A stretch of 64,000 nucleotides of DNA from Leisingera sp. S132. Lineage in GTDB: Bacteria; Pseudomonadota; Alphaproteobacteria; Rhodobacterales; Rhodobacteraceae. The stretch spans positions 990,001-1,054,000 of the forward strand of contig NZ_CP083553.1 in assembly GCF_025144465.1 (NCBI RefSeq). Direction: 5' to 3'. The position numbers and the translations under genes were made by a program. How positions within the stretch are numbered: the first letter of the stretch is position 1; each line of letters opens with the position of its first letter. The notes below the pieces were generated by a model. The model saw only the letters and a list, made by a program, of their open reading frames with translations, had not been told where the DNA came from and did not search any database. Below, piece by piece: positions 46,278-58,333 of the stretch.

Positions 46278-46622
46278 GTCCTTTTGCCGCTAGGCTCCTG
46301 ATGCACCAATGGACGTTTAGAATGCTGCGCCGCAACGCGGGCACTTTCCGGCGGGGTTGCGGCCGGCAGGATATCTGTCAGGTCACCGGTGAGATCAATG
46401 GTAAGCTCTTCGAGCTCAATTGTTTGGCGTGAAAACGACTGTGCCGATCCCTGCCCGGAAGTGCTGGGGGGCATTGGCCCGAAGCTCAGGGCTGCAGAAA
46501 AAAAATCTGCTTGCAGCGGGCGCTCGTATCGGGGGGAGACAATCTTCTCCTCCGGATGCGCCGGCCGGGGGCTCCGGCCAGGCAGCACGCGGCATCTGGC
46601 GCGCGTGCCGGGCGCCGCGCGG

Positions 46623-47114
46623 TCACTGCAGGGGCTGGCCATTGCGGCTGAAGGTCAGGCTTTCGGTGCTCAGGTCGTCATAGGTCACCTCGACCGCAAT
46701 CTGCTCGATTGAGCCGAGCGGATAGCCGCGGTAGGGCAAGCCGTCTTCTTCCTTGATCATGTTGGGAAAACCTTCTTCCAAATGACAGTCTGGCAGCGGC
46801 CAGATTTCCGGTGCCTCGCCGTTCACTCCCAGTTTGACTTGCGCCAGGCCGCAGCGCCAGGACCAGAGGTGGGTCACGTAGAGCAGGTCCTGGCCGTCGA
46901 ATTCGCGGACATGGATCCAGTTGGCCTGGGTCGCGGCCAGGATCGGCTTGACCTCCAGCGCGGTGGTGAAGCGGCCGGTGGCCTCCTGCGGTTCTGCGGT
47001 CAGGGCGGTTTGAACGGCAGCGGACGCTGGCGCGGCAGCCGCGGGTTCCGGCGCGCCGCTCTCCGTCCCGGGCTGCGCCGAGGCGGCTATAATAGCCAGG
47101 ATCACATCAAACAT
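46623..47114 (-). CDS. Hypothetical protein, probably exported
   Basis: 163 residues. The N-terminus MFDVILAIIAASAQPGTES is a short hydrophobic signal, followed by an Ala/Pro-rich linker (to residue 45). The globular part (ANWIHVREFDGQDLLYVTHLWSWRCGLAQVKLGVNGEAPEIWPLPDCHLEEG) contains two Cys that could form a disulfide. I do not recognise a named family. It has no operon partner; the next plus-strand gene is divergent. Confidence 0.68.
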   Translation of the reverse strand: MFDVILAIIAASAQPGTESGAPEPAAAAPASAAVQTALTAEPQEATGRFTTALEVKPILAATQANWIHVREFDGQDLLYVTHLWSWRCGLAQVKLGVNGEAPEIWPLPDCHLEEGFPNMIKEEDGLPYRGYPLGSIEQIAVEVTYDDLSTESLTFSRNGQPLQ

Positions 47115-47280
47115 CGTTTCTCTCCACTAACGGCGCCTTTTGCGTCACAAGGCGGCCCGAAATTCCAATGGCCGGTTGCGCGGCTGTTTGTCGGCTTATA
47201 GCTAGCGTAGCAGGCAAGTCTCTTTGCGGCCTTAACGCGCAGTCCTAACCGCCGGGCGGCGGCGGAAAACGGGGAAAACA

Positions 47281-48270
47281 ATGGCAAATGACCCCTTCAA
47301 TGTGATGATCGTCGGCCAGGCGGGCCGGCTGCAGTATGAGGCGCTGCTGTTTGCGGCCTCGCTGCGCCAATGCTCGCCCGGGTTCGCCGGGCGCCTGTTC
47401 GTTGCGGTGCCGCAGCCGGGACCGCAGTGGGAGAAGGATCCCGGCATCCGCAACCCGGATGTGCTGCAGGCGCTTGCGGATCTGGATGCGGAAATCCTGC
47501 CGTTCGAAAGCAAGGTGTTCGGCGCTGCGTACCCCTATGGCAACAAGATCGAGGCGCTGCAGGCGCTGCCTGAGGGGGAGCCGTTTGTCTTTTTCGATAC
47601 CGACACGCTGATCACCGGCGAGCTGGCGGAGGTGCCGTTTGACTTCTCCCGGCCCTGCGCCTCGCTGAGGGTTGAGGGCACCTGGCCCAAGCCGACGCTC
47701 TATGGGCCGGGGTATGCGGGCATCTGGCAGGCGCTCTATGACCGCTTCGGCCTTGATTTCCAGTCCAGCCTCGACCTCAGCCAGCCGGACGAATACTGGA
47801 AACGCTACCTCTATTTCAACGCGGGCTTCTTCTACGGCGCCTGCCCGCAGGCCTTTGGTGCGCGGTTCTTGGAATATGCGCAATCGGTCATGCACGATCC
47901 GCCGCCGGAGCTGGTGGGGCAGAGCCTCGATCCCTGGCTGGATCAGGTCGTGCTGCCGCTGGTGATCCACTCTTTTGGCGGCGGGCGCGATGCCCTGCCC
48001 GCAGGCTATCTCGACGGCGAAACCAGCTGCCATTACCGCTTGTTTCCGTTGCTTTATGCGCGCGAAAGCGACCGCGTGGTAGAGGTGCTGCACCAGGTTG
48101 CCGCGCCGAACCGGATCAAGAAGGTGCTGAAGGGCTACGAGCCGATTAAGCGCATGGTCTATCAGGGCCGCGGCGACAAGGTGCGGGCGCTGTTTGACCG
48201 GGAAAACCTGCCCCGGCGCGAACAGGCGATCCGCAACCGGATCAAATCCGAAGGATTCTGGATGCGCTGA
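47281..48270 (+). CDS. Glycosyltransferase-like protein
   Basis: 329 residues, no signal peptide. The DxD-type motif FFDTDTLITGEL (D106, D108) and the N-terminal Rossmann-like start FNVMIVGQAGRLQYEALLFAASLRQ suggest a GT-A fold glycosyltransferase. NAGFFYGACP further along fits the acceptor region of GT8-like enzymes. Substrates cannot be read. It stands alone, convergent with the amidase gene (6 nt between the two ends). Confidence 0.65.
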   Translation: MANDPFNVMIVGQAGRLQYEALLFAASLRQCSPGFAGRLFVAVPQPGPQWEKDPGIRNPDVLQALADLDAEILPFESKVFGAAYPYGNKIEALQALPEGEPFVFFDTDTLITGELAEVPFDFSRPCASLRVEGTWPKPTLYGPGYAGIWQALYDRFGLDFQSSLDLSQPDEYWKRYLYFNAGFFYGACPQAFGARFLEYAQSVMHDPPPELVGQSLDPWLDQVVLPLVIHSFGGGRDALPAGYLDGETSCHYRLFPLLYARESDRVVEVLHQVAAPNRIKKVLKGYEPIKRMVYQGRGDKVRALFDRENLPRREQAIRNRIKSEGFWMR

Positions 48271-48276
48271 GGCACG

Positions 48277-49635
48277 TCAGCCCTGGATCGCCCGCTCGAT
48301 ATTGCGGGCAAACTGCAGCAGCCGCGCATCGGATCCTTTCGGCCCGGTGATATGCAGCCCAACGGGCATCCCGTCAGCAGAGGTGCCGAAGGGGATCGAG
48401 ACCGAGGGCAGCTCCATCGGCGGCGTCAGCGTCACCGTGCGCCAGTCCTCGGTGATCTCCCCGTCGCGCAGCTCAGCGGAGAACGGCATCCCCGCCGCGG
48501 TGGGCCAGAGGGCGAAGTCATAGCCTTCAAAGAAGGCGCAAACATCCGCCCAGACCCGGGCGCGGGTTGTCTGATAGGCAATCAACTCTGCCAGGCTGCG
48601 CCCCTCGGCCTGGGCGCAGGCGGTGCGGTAGCTTTCGCCCGCCAGCGCCATATCCGGCTGCAATGCGGCCCGGAGCTGCAGCGCGCATTGGCCCCGGATG
48701 ATGTCCTGATGCGCCAGCAGCGGCTCCAGCGGCGGCGTTTTTTCTGCGACCTGCCAGCCCAGCTCGCGGCACAGTGCCTCCACCGGGGCAATCGCCGCCT
48801 GCACGGATGGCTCCACGCTGGAGCCAAACGGGGACAAGGATAGCGCCACTCTGCCAGAGCGCGGGGCAAGGGCCTCTTCCAGCTCCGCCAGCCGCGGAAG
48901 TGCCTGCCAGAAACCCAGCGGCTGGCAGGCCGTGTTGCCCTGCATCACCTCCAGCATCAGCGCCAGGTCCCGCACGCTCCGCGCCATCGGTCCTGGCACC
49001 GACAACCCGTCAAAGGGCGCCGGGTTCGGGCCATAGGGAACCAGCCCGGAGGAGGGGCGCATCCCCACCACCCCGCACCAGGCCGCTGGTGTGCGGGTGC
49101 TGCCGCCAAGGTCGGAACCATCGGCCAGCGCCGCCATGCCTGCCGCCAGCGCTGCCGCCGCGCCGCCGGAACTGCCCGCTACCGATTTCTGCGGGTTCAG
49201 CGGGTTGCGGGTTGTGCCCGCGACCAGATTGGTTGTCTGGCCGGACAGTGTGAACTCCGGCGTATTGGTCTTGCCGGTGATCACCGCACCGGCTGCGCGC
49301 AGCCGGGCCACATGCAGCGCGTCGTGATCCGGCACAAAGGCCTCAAAGCTCTTCGACCCCCAGGTCGTGCGCAGCCCCTTGGTTTCGAAGCAATCCTTGA
49401 TGGCAACCGGCAGCCCATGCAGCGGCCCGGCAAATTCCCCGCGTGCGGCCATCACATCCAGCTCTTCGGCCCGTTTTTCTGCCGCGTCCCAGTCCAGAGT
49501 GACAAAGGCATTCACGGTGCCCTCCCGCGCTTCCGCCTGTGCCTTGTGGGCCGCCAGCACCTCCCGTGCGCTCAGTTCCCGTGACCGCAGTTTTCGGGCC
49601 ATGTTTTCGGCGGAGAGTGCGGTGATGTCGGTCAT
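48277..49635 (-). CDS. Amidase (amidase signature family)
   Basis: 452 residues. The Ser-cisSer-Lys triad is readable: K80 (VAIKDCF), the cis-Ser in AGSSGGAAAA (155-156) and the nucleophile S179 (GSDLGGSTR). Length and motif order fit bacterial amidases that hydrolyse aliphatic or aryl amides; GatA is less likely because no gatB or gatC is nearby. Cytoplasmic. It is separated from thiD by about 115 bp and is probably not part of that operon. Confidence 0.9.
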   Translation of the reverse strand: MTDITALSAENMARKLRSRELSAREVLAAHKAQAEAREGTVNAFVTLDWDAAEKRAEELDVMAARGEFAGPLHGLPVAIKDCFETKGLRTTWGSKSFEAFVPDHDALHVARLRAAGAVITGKTNTPEFTLSGQTTNLVAGTTRNPLNPQKSVAGSSGGAAAALAAGMAALADGSDLGGSTRTPAAWCGVVGMRPSSGLVPYGPNPAPFDGLSVPGPMARSVRDLALMLEVMQGNTACQPLGFWQALPRLAELEEALAPRSGRVALSLSPFGSSVEPSVQAAIAPVEALCRELGWQVAEKTPPLEPLLAHQDIIRGQCALQLRAALQPDMALAGESYRTACAQAEGRSLAELIAYQTTRARVWADVCAFFEGYDFALWPTAAGMPFSAELRDGEITEDWRTVTLTPPMELPSVSIPFGTSADGMPVGLHITGPKGSDARLLQFARNIERAIQG

Positions 49636-49750
49636 GCGGCAGGTCTCCTGGTCGAAGCGTCAGCGGTTCTGCTGCGACCCTAGGCAGCCTGAAAGCTCTG
49701 CTCCGTCCTGAAACCGGCCTGAAAACCGTCTGCCAGCGACCTTGCCGCGG

Positions 49751-50455
49751 TCATCGGCCCAGCCAGCGTTGCACGGCTTCCTTAGCCTTGCTGCAAGCAT
49801 CCGGTAGTGCGGCACCCTGCACCAGATGGCAGGCAACGGCGGTGGCAAGGCTGCATCCAGTGCCGCGCTTCGACACCGGCAGCCGCTGCGCCGCAAAGGG
49901 AATGACCGCGCCGTCCGGAGTGCACAGCAGATCGGTGCTCTCGGTGCCGCTGCCGTGCCCGCCTTTGACCAGCACAGCCTGCACGCCTTGGGCCAGCAGG
50001 GCCGCCGCTTGCCTCTCAAGCGGGCCGTCAGTCCTGGCGAGCACCTCCAGTTCGGCCAGGTTCGGCGTGACCAGCGCGGCCCGGCTCAGCAAAGGGCCAA
50101 AGCCGACCGCGTCCATCAATGTGCCGCCGGAAGTCGCTTTCAGAACCGGATCCAGCACAATGGGCAGCCCGGCTGGCAAGGCAGTCTCGACAGCCTCCGC
50201 GACCGCGGCCGACCCCAGCATGCCGATCTTCACGGCCTCCGGCAGCGGGGCTGTTGCCAGCGCCGCGCGAACCTGATCCGCCACTGCCTCGGGCGGGCAG
50301 GGGTGAACACCCAGAACCGCTGCGTTTGTTTGGACGGTGACGGCTGTCACCACCGGACGGACCGCTACGCCCAGCTCTGCGGCCATCGCCGTATCCCGTG
50401 TCAGCCCCGCGCCGCCGCTGCTGTCGGTGCCGCCAATGGCCAGGATCACCGTCAT
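49751..50455 (-). CDS. thiD: Hydroxymethylpyrimidine (phosphate) kinase
   Basis: 234 residues from ATG 50455, which overlaps the thiF stop (ATGA); the longer frame to 50551 is a shadow. The ribokinase-like core starts ILAIGGTDSSGGAGLTRDTAMAAELG and ends with the ATP-site KRGTGCSLATAVACHL. It phosphorylates hydroxymethylpyrimidine to the diphosphate for coupling by ThiE. It is the last gene of the thi operon. Confidence 0.94.
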   Translation of the reverse strand: MTVILAIGGTDSSGGAGLTRDTAMAAELGVAVRPVVTAVTVQTNAAVLGVHPCPPEAVADQVRAALATAPLPEAVKIGMLGSAAVAEAVETALPAGLPIVLDPVLKATSGGTLMDAVGFGPLLSRAALVTPNLAELEVLARTDGPLERQAAALLAQGVQAVLVKGGHGSGTESTDLLCTPDGAVIPFAAQRLPVSKRGTGCSLATAVACHLVQGAALPDACSKAKEAVQRWLGR

Positions 50456-51420
50456 GCGCTGTTCCCGGCGGCGAGCAGGGCCAGATCGCTGTACCCTGCC
50501 TGCTGCAGATCCTGCGCCGCGCCCCAGGCCCGCAGCCCGCTGCGGCAGCACAACACGACCCGCCCTTCGCGCGGCAGACCCGCGGCCGGCAGATCCGCAC
50601 GGGCGATCCGCACGGCCTGCGGTACCGGCAACTCAGGCGCCTCCGTGGTGTCACGCAGCTCGATCACCGTGTCCTCCGGTGTGATATGGGAGGCCGCTAT
50701 GAAGGACAGGGGCTCTTCCGGCTCCTCAGCCCCGTCAAAGCGGAAGGAACTCACCTGCAAATCTCCCAGCCGGAAAACAAACAGCTGCCCCAGCGGCGAG
50801 GGCTGATGGTCCAGCAGCGCCTTCAGCGCCAGTTGCGCCTGCAGCGCGCCGATCATGCCAACCACCGGCCCCATCACCCCGGCGGTGGCGCAGGTCGCTG
50901 CCTGTGCGGGCAAGTCCGGGAACACCGCCCGCAGGGACGGCACGCCGCCGCAGAAGCCCCCGGCATAGCCCGACTGGCCCAATGCAGAGGCCGAAATCAG
51001 CACTTTGCCTTGCCGCAGGCATTCGTCAGAGAGGATATAAGACACCGCAAAACTGTCCGCTGCATCCACCACCAGATCGGCTGCTGCCACCATCTGCACC
51101 GCATTGGCCGCATCGAGGCGCCGGACTTGCGCTGTGACCTGGAGGCCTGGATTGGCTGCCAGCACTTGCTGCCGGGCCGCTTGCGCCTTGGGCAAGCCGA
51201 TGTCTGCGGTGGAATAGAGCACCTGCCGGTGCAGGTTGCTCTCCTCCACCACGTCGCCATCCATCACCGTGATCCGCCCGACACCCGCGCCGCCCAGGAA
51301 TTGAAGCACCGGACAGCCAAGCCCCCCGGCGCCTACCACCAGCACATGGGCGCGGGCGAGGCGTGCCTGCCCCTCTGCACCGACCTCCGGCAGGATCATT
51401 TGGCGCGCATAGCGGCTCAT
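50452..51420 (-). CDS. thiF: ThiF-type adenylyltransferase with C-terminal rhodanese domain
   Basis: 322 residues from ATG 51420 ([14 protein letters not shown]), overlapping thiE by 4 nt. The E1-like nucleotide site is VLVVGAGGLGCPVLQFLGGAG, with the DxNLHRQ-type ESNLHRQVLY. The catalytic-type Cys is in ATCATAGVMGP. The zinc CxxC pair usual in ThiF/MoeB is absent (VPSLRAVFP at that place). The last 85 residues are a rhodanese-like domain with Cys in VVLCCRSG. It adenylates the ThiS C-terminus, and the rhodanese part may deliver sulfur, replacing ThiI. Confidence 0.9.
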   Translation of the reverse strand: MSRYARQMILPEVGAEGQARLARAHVLVVGAGGLGCPVLQFLGGAGVGRITVMDGDVVEESNLHRQVLYSTADIGLPKAQAARQQVLAANPGLQVTAQVRRLDAANAVQMVAAADLVVDAADSFAVSYILSDECLRQGKVLISASALGQSGYAGGFCGGVPSLRAVFPDLPAQAATCATAGVMGPVVGMIGALQAQLALKALLDHQPSPLGQLFVFRLGDLQVSSFRFDGAEEPEEPLSFIAASHITPEDTVIELRDTTEAPELPVPQAVRIARADLPAAGLPREGRVVLCCRSGLRAWGAAQDLQQAGYSDLALLAAGNSA

Positions 51421-52025
51421 GCGTCCTCCCGGATCAGGCAGGCCTGTACCCATTCGCGGGTGCGGGCCTCAGGATCATCGGCCATCTGGATGTCTGTCAC
51501 CACCGCCGCGCTGTCGGCGCCCGCGGCAAACACCCCCGGCAGCCGCTCCGGCGTCAGCCCGCCGATGGCAACCAGCGGCACATCACCCGCCATCTGTTTC
51601 CAGCGCGTCACCCGCTCCAGCCCCTGCGGCCCCCACTTCATCTTCTTCAGAAGCGTCGGATAGACCGGCCCCAGCGCCACATATGCAGGTCCAAGCGACA
51701 AGGCGCGGTCCAGTTCCGCCTCGTCATGGGTCGACAGGCCAAAGCGGACCCCCTTGCGGCGCAGCGCGGCAAAATCGGCACTGTCCATGTCCTCCTGCCC
51801 CAGGTGCACAAAGCGGCAATTCAGGTCCAGCGCCGCCTGCCAGTGGTCATTGACCACCAGCTGGGCATCATGCACCGCGCAGAAGTCGCGCGCCCGGGCG
51901 ATCTGGCGGCGCACTTCGGCATCCGGCTGGTCCTTGATGCGCAGCTGCACCAGTTTCGCGCCTTGCGGCACCAGCAGCTCCAGCCGTCCCACATGGCCTG
52001 TGATCAGATAAAACCGTTCCATCAT
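51417..52025 (-). CDS. thiE: Thiamine phosphate synthase
   Basis: 202 residues. TIM-barrel with [29 protein letters not shown] and the phosphate-binding end [30 protein letters not shown]. It joins hydroxymethylpyrimidine diphosphate and thiazole phosphate to thiamine phosphate. The sequence is slightly divergent from E. coli ThiE. Overlaps of 4 nt with thiG and thiF indicate coupled translation. Confidence 0.93.
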   Translation of the reverse strand: MMERFYLITGHVGRLELLVPQGAKLVQLRIKDQPDAEVRRQIARARDFCAVHDAQLVVNDHWQAALDLNCRFVHLGQEDMDSADFAALRRKGVRFGLSTHDEAELDRALSLGPAYVALGPVYPTLLKKMKWGPQGLERVTRWKQMAGDVPLVAIGGLTPERLPGVFAAGADSAAVVTDIQMADDPEARTREWVQACLIREDA

Positions 52026-52789
52026 GCAAACTCCGCCATTCCAAGGACAGGGGTTGAGGGCACCGCCATGTCGCGCCGCTCCATCGGGTCGGCTGCAAAC
52101 CCCGCGCGGCCAGCCTCAACCGCCAGCGCCATTGCACGGGCCATCCCCGCCGGGTCCCCGGCCTTGGCGACCGCGGTGTTCAGCAGCACCGCATCCATCC
52201 CCAGCTCCATCGCCTGGGCCGCGTCCGAGGGCCGCCCGATGCCGGCGTCCACGATCAGCGGCACCTCCGGAAAATGCGCCCGCATCGCCCGCAGGGCATC
52301 CGGGTTGCGCAACCCCTGGCCGGAGCCGATCGGCGCCCCCCAGGGCATCAGCACTTCACAGCCTGCTTCCAAGAGCTTCTCCCCCACCACCAGATCATCG
52401 GTGGTATAGGGAAACACCTGGAAGCCTTCACTGCTCAGGATACGCGCCGCCTCGACCAGCCCGAACACATCCGGCTGCAGCGTGTCCGCATGGCCGATCA
52501 CCTCCAGCTTGATCCAGGGCGTATCAAACAGCTCCCATGCCATTCGGGCGGTGGTCACCGCCTCCTGCACCGAATGGCAGCCGGCCGTGTTCGGCAGGAT
52601 GCGGCGGCCTGTTTTCTGCAGCTCCCGCCAAAAGGCTGTGCCGGACCCATCGGCGGTCTCCCGGCGCAAGCTGACGGTAATGATCTCCGTGCCGCTTGCC
52701 TTCACCGCCTCGGCCAGTACCGCGGGCGAGGGGTATTGCGCCGTTCCCAGCAGCAGCCGCGAGGTGATCTCTGTTCCGTAGAATTGCAT
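52022..52789 (-). CDS. thiG: Thiazole synthase
   Basis: 255 residues from ATG 52789, which is 1 nt after the thiS stop; the frame to 52882 is a shadow of thiS. The Schiff-base lysine is K94 (WIKLEVIGH). Other family motifs are [33 protein letters not shown] and [14 protein letters not shown]. It builds the thiazole ring from deoxyxylulose phosphate, dehydroglycine (from ThiO) and sulfur carried by ThiS. Confidence 0.96.
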   Translation of the reverse strand: MQFYGTEITSRLLLGTAQYPSPAVLAEAVKASGTEIITVSLRRETADGSGTAFWRELQKTGRRILPNTAGCHSVQEAVTTARMAWELFDTPWIKLEVIGHADTLQPDVFGLVEAARILSSEGFQVFPYTTDDLVVGEKLLEAGCEVLMPWGAPIGSGQGLRNPDALRAMRAHFPEVPLIVDAGIGRPSDAAQAMELGMDAVLLNTAVAKAGDPAGMARAMALAVEAGRAGFAADPMERRDMAVPSTPVLGMAEFA

Positions 52790-52956
52790 CTCAGCCTCCC
52801 TGCATCGGGGCCAGGACTTCCAGGCTGTCGCCCTCTGCCAGCTGCACCTCTGCCCGCTGGCCGCGGGCAACAAATGTGCCATTCAGCGCGGTCGCAACCG
52901 AGGAACAGGCAAAGCCGAGTTCCCGCAGGGCAGATTGCAGGTCACTTGCCGAAACC

Positions 52957-55760
<2,804 letters not shown>

Positions 55761-55790
55761 TCAAAAACACCAATTGAGCCGGGACGGAGG

Positions 55791-55850
55791 AAAACGGGCA
55801 GGGGAGGTGTACAGCCGGTGTACGGCTGGTGCACGCATGCTGCCTGTCCG
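55791..55850 (-). terminator. Attenuator-type terminator hairpin between riboswitch and thiC
   Basis: Read on the complement, GGCAG...GTGCACCAGCC pairs with GGCTGTACAC...CTGCC around a GTACACC loop. A CGTTTTCC stretch follows (TTTT at 55791-55794). It lies between the TPP aptamer and the thiC start at the place of an expression platform. Exact alternative pairing with the aptamer was not worked out. Confidence 0.6.
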
Positions 55851-55889
55851 AAACACCGCTTGCCGCCGGGGCGCCGTGCGCTGCTTCTT

Positions 55890-56000
55890 GCTTCCTACGC
55901 CAGTATCAACTGGGTCAGGTTCAAAGGGTCGCGCCGCCGGTCCGGGATGTCCCGCACCATGACGCCTCTCAGTCCCTTGGGCGGGACTCCCCTGCGTGCC
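55890..56000 (-). promoter_or_regulatory. TPP riboswitch (THI element)
   Basis: The complement carries the thi-box core: GGGGAGTCCCG at the 5' side, GGACTGAGAGG in the pyrimidine-sensor helix, and GACCCTTTGAACCTGACCCAG with TACTGGCGTAGG at the 3' side. It is about 150 nt upstream of thiC on the same strand. It binds thiamine pyrophosphate and lowers expression of the operon when thiamine is sufficient. Confidence 0.95.
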
Positions 56001-56216
56001 TATAGGGCTAGGGGAGGTGTAGGGTTTGCGTCAACCGGAATCTTTGTAGATTATTTTTTGGCATTAATATCAGTTCTGTATTGGCCTTATTGGTGCGGCA
56101 TTGGGGCAAATCGCTGCAGCGCAGCTTTGAGGCTTGATCGAGGGCTGCAAAATTATCTATAAAACCCGGAAACGCCATCCGCGCATGGCCAACAGGTATA
56201 GAGAACAGGAGACAGC
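56001..56216 (+). promoter_or_regulatory. Divergent promoter region thi/bio, with BioR-type operator
   Basis: The segment separates the thi riboswitch leader (minus) and bioB (plus). The left part is AT-rich (TTGTAGATTATTTTTTGGCA near 56045) and may carry promoters. TTATCTATAA at 56153-56162 is an exact match to the known alphaproteobacterial BioR consensus TTATMKATAA. It is 54 nt before the bioB start, so repression of the biotin operon by BioR is likely. No bioR gene is in the window. Confidence 0.8.
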
Positions 56217-57194
56217 ATGCTGGACGCTGCACCCATCCGCACCGACTGGACCCGCGAGGAAGCGGAAGCGATTTACAACAAGCCTTTCATGGACTTGCTG
56301 TTTCAGGCGCATACCGTGCACCGGCAGTATTTCGACCCCAACCAAGTGCAGAAATCCAAGCTCCTGAGCATCAAGACCGGCGGCTGCGCCGAGGATTGCG
56401 CCTATTGCTCTCAGTCGGCGCGCAACGGCGCGCAGCTCTCGGCCTCCAAGCTGATCGAGGTGCAGCGGGTTATCGCCGAGGCCAAGAAAGCCAAGGAAGG
56501 CGGGGCCACCCGCTACTGCATGGGCGCCGCCTGGCGTTCGCCAAAGGATCGCGACATGGCCGCACTTGAGGCGATGGTGCAGGGCGTCAAGGAACTGGGC
56601 ATGGAAACCTGCATGACCCTGGGGATGCTGGACGAAGAGCAGGTGTTCCGCCTGCGCGACGCCGGTCTCGACTACTACAACCACAACATCGACACCTCGG
56701 AGCGCTACTACTCCGAGATCATCACCACCCGCACCTTTGCCGACCGGATCGACACCCTGAACCGGGTGCGTGAAGCGGGCATCAAGGTCTGCTCCGGCGG
56801 CATCGTCGGCATGGGGGAAAAGCAGCTGGACCGCATCGACATGATGCTGGCGCTGGCCACATTGGAGGTGCATCCGGATTCAGTGCCGGTGAACATGCTG
56901 ATCCCGATCGCCGACACGCCGCTCGCCAATGTCGAGAAGCTGGACCCGATCGAATTTGTCCGCTCCGTGGCGCTGGCCCGCATTCTGATGCCGAAATCCC
57001 ACGTGCGCCTGTCTGCCGGCCGCACCGATATGTCCGACGAGATGCAGGCGATGTGCTTCTTTGCCGGTGCCAACTCGATCTTTGTGGGCGACATGCTGCT
57101 GACTGCGGACAACCCCGAAGAGGACAAGGACCAGCAGCTGTTCGACCGTCTGGGCATCACCGCCATGGCTGCGGGCTGCGACGGCAGCCGCTGA
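56217..57194 (+). CDS. bioB: Biotin synthase
   Basis: 325 residues. The radical-SAM motif CAEDCAYC gives C57, C61 and C64. The 2Fe-2S region contains [10 protein letters not shown] and the later Cys of ETCMTLG and [12 protein letters not shown]. It inserts sulfur into dethiobiotin. It is preceded by the BioR-type box and GAACAGGAGACAGC, with AGGAG as ribosome-binding site. Its stop overlaps the bioF start (TGATG). Confidence 0.97.
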   Translation: MLDAAPIRTDWTREEAEAIYNKPFMDLLFQAHTVHRQYFDPNQVQKSKLLSIKTGGCAEDCAYCSQSARNGAQLSASKLIEVQRVIAEAKKAKEGGATRYCMGAAWRSPKDRDMAALEAMVQGVKELGMETCMTLGMLDEEQVFRLRDAGLDYYNHNIDTSERYYSEIITTRTFADRIDTLNRVREAGIKVCSGGIVGMGEKQLDRIDMMLALATLEVHPDSVPVNMLIPIADTPLANVEKLDPIEFVRSVALARILMPKSHVRLSAGRTDMSDEMQAMCFFAGANSIFVGDMLLTADNPEEDKDQQLFDRLGITAMAAGCDGSR

Positions 57195-58333
57195 TGGCGG
57201 GCGCCTTCCCCAGGCATGAGAAATCGCTGGAAGCGCTGCGCACGCGCGGACGCTACCGGCAGTTGATGCCGCGGGACGGGCATGACTTTGCCTCCAATGA
57301 CTACCTTGGGCTGGCAGGCAGCGATGTGCTGCGCGCCGCCGCTTCAGATGCGCTGGCGCGCAGGGTGCCGGTGGGGGCAGGCGGTTCGCGCCTGTTGCGC
57401 GGCAATGACGCCGAACACCAGCTGCTGGAGACGGAGGCGGCCGCGTTCTTCGGCACCGAGGCTGCGCTGTTCATGGGCGGCGGTTTCAATGCCAATCAGG
57501 CGATTTTCTCCACGCTGCCGCAGCAGGGTGATCTGGTGCTCTATGACGCGCTGATCCATGCCAGCACCCACGACGGGATGCGGCTGGGCCGGGCAGAGAC
57601 CCGCAGCTTTGCCCACAGCGATGCGGAGGACGCGGCACGGGTGCTGAAGGACTGGCGCTCGTCAGGCGGCGCAGGCCAGGTCTGGATCGCGGTTGAGGCG
57701 GTCTACTCCATGGATGGCGACCTCGCGCCGCTGGGGGCGCTGATGGCGCTGGCGGATGCAGAGGGCGCAGTGCTGGTGGTGGATGAGGCGCATTCCTCCG
57801 GCGTGTTCGGCGATCTGGGCCGCGGGCTGGCACACGGCATCGCCCATCGCCGCAACGTCTTGTCCCTGCACACCTGCGGCAAGGCGCTGGGCGCCTCCGG
57901 CGCGCTCATCTGCGGCCAGAAGGTTTTGATCGAGACGCTGATCAACAAAGCGCGCGGCTTCATCTTTGCGACCGCGCCGTCGCCGCTGAACGCGGCGCTG
58001 GTGCGGGCGGCCTTGCAGGAGCTTCAGCAGAACCCGGGCCGCCGCGAACAGGCGTGGCAGGGGATCACCCTTGCCCAGAATGAGGCCAAACGCCTTTGCG
58101 GATTGGAAGGGTTCCAAAGCCAGATCCTGCCAGTGGTGATCGGTGACGACAAACGCACCATGGCGCTGGCCGCAGCGATGCAGGCCCGCGGCTACGACAT
58201 CCGCGGCATCCGCCCGCCGACAGTGCCGCGCGGCACCTCGCGGCTGCGGCTGTCGATCACGCTGAACACGGGGGCGGGGGTCATCACCCGAATGTTCGAA
58301 GACCTCGCCCGGGAAATGGAGAGTGCAGCATGA
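57194..58333 (+). CDS. bioF: 8-amino-7-oxononanoate synthase
   Basis: 379 residues from ATG 57194, overlapping the bioB stop; the frame upstream is a shadow. The PLP lysine is K230 (LHTCGKALGASGA). Other motifs are FASNDYLGLAG, GSRLLRGNDAEHQLLE and DEAHSSGVFG. It condenses pimeloyl-ACP with L-alanine. It overlaps bioD by 4 nt. Confidence 0.95.
   Translation: MAGAFPRHEKSLEALRTRGRYRQLMPRDGHDFASNDYLGLAGSDVLRAAASDALARRVPVGAGGSRLLRGNDAEHQLLETEAAAFFGTEAALFMGGGFNANQAIFSTLPQQGDLVLYDALIHASTHDGMRLGRAETRSFAHSDAEDAARVLKDWRSSGGAGQVWIAVEAVYSMDGDLAPLGALMALADAEGAVLVVDEAHSSGVFGDLGRGLAHGIAHRRNVLSLHTCGKALGASGALICGQKVLIETLINKARGFIFATAPSPLNAALVRAALQELQQNPGRREQAWQGITLAQNEAKRLCGLEGFQSQILPVVIGDDKRTMALAAAMQARGYDIRGIRPPTVPRGTSRLRLSITLNTGAGVITRMFEDLAREMESAA

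Larger units (their letters stand above)
46029..46622. other. Intergenic stretch with tRNA remnant and terminator
   Basis: About 590 bp without a credible gene. It holds a tRNA 3'-end remnant (46214-46237) and a terminator (46252-46277), annotated separately. The remaining sequence contains only short frames with shadow-like composition. Confidence 0.6.
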
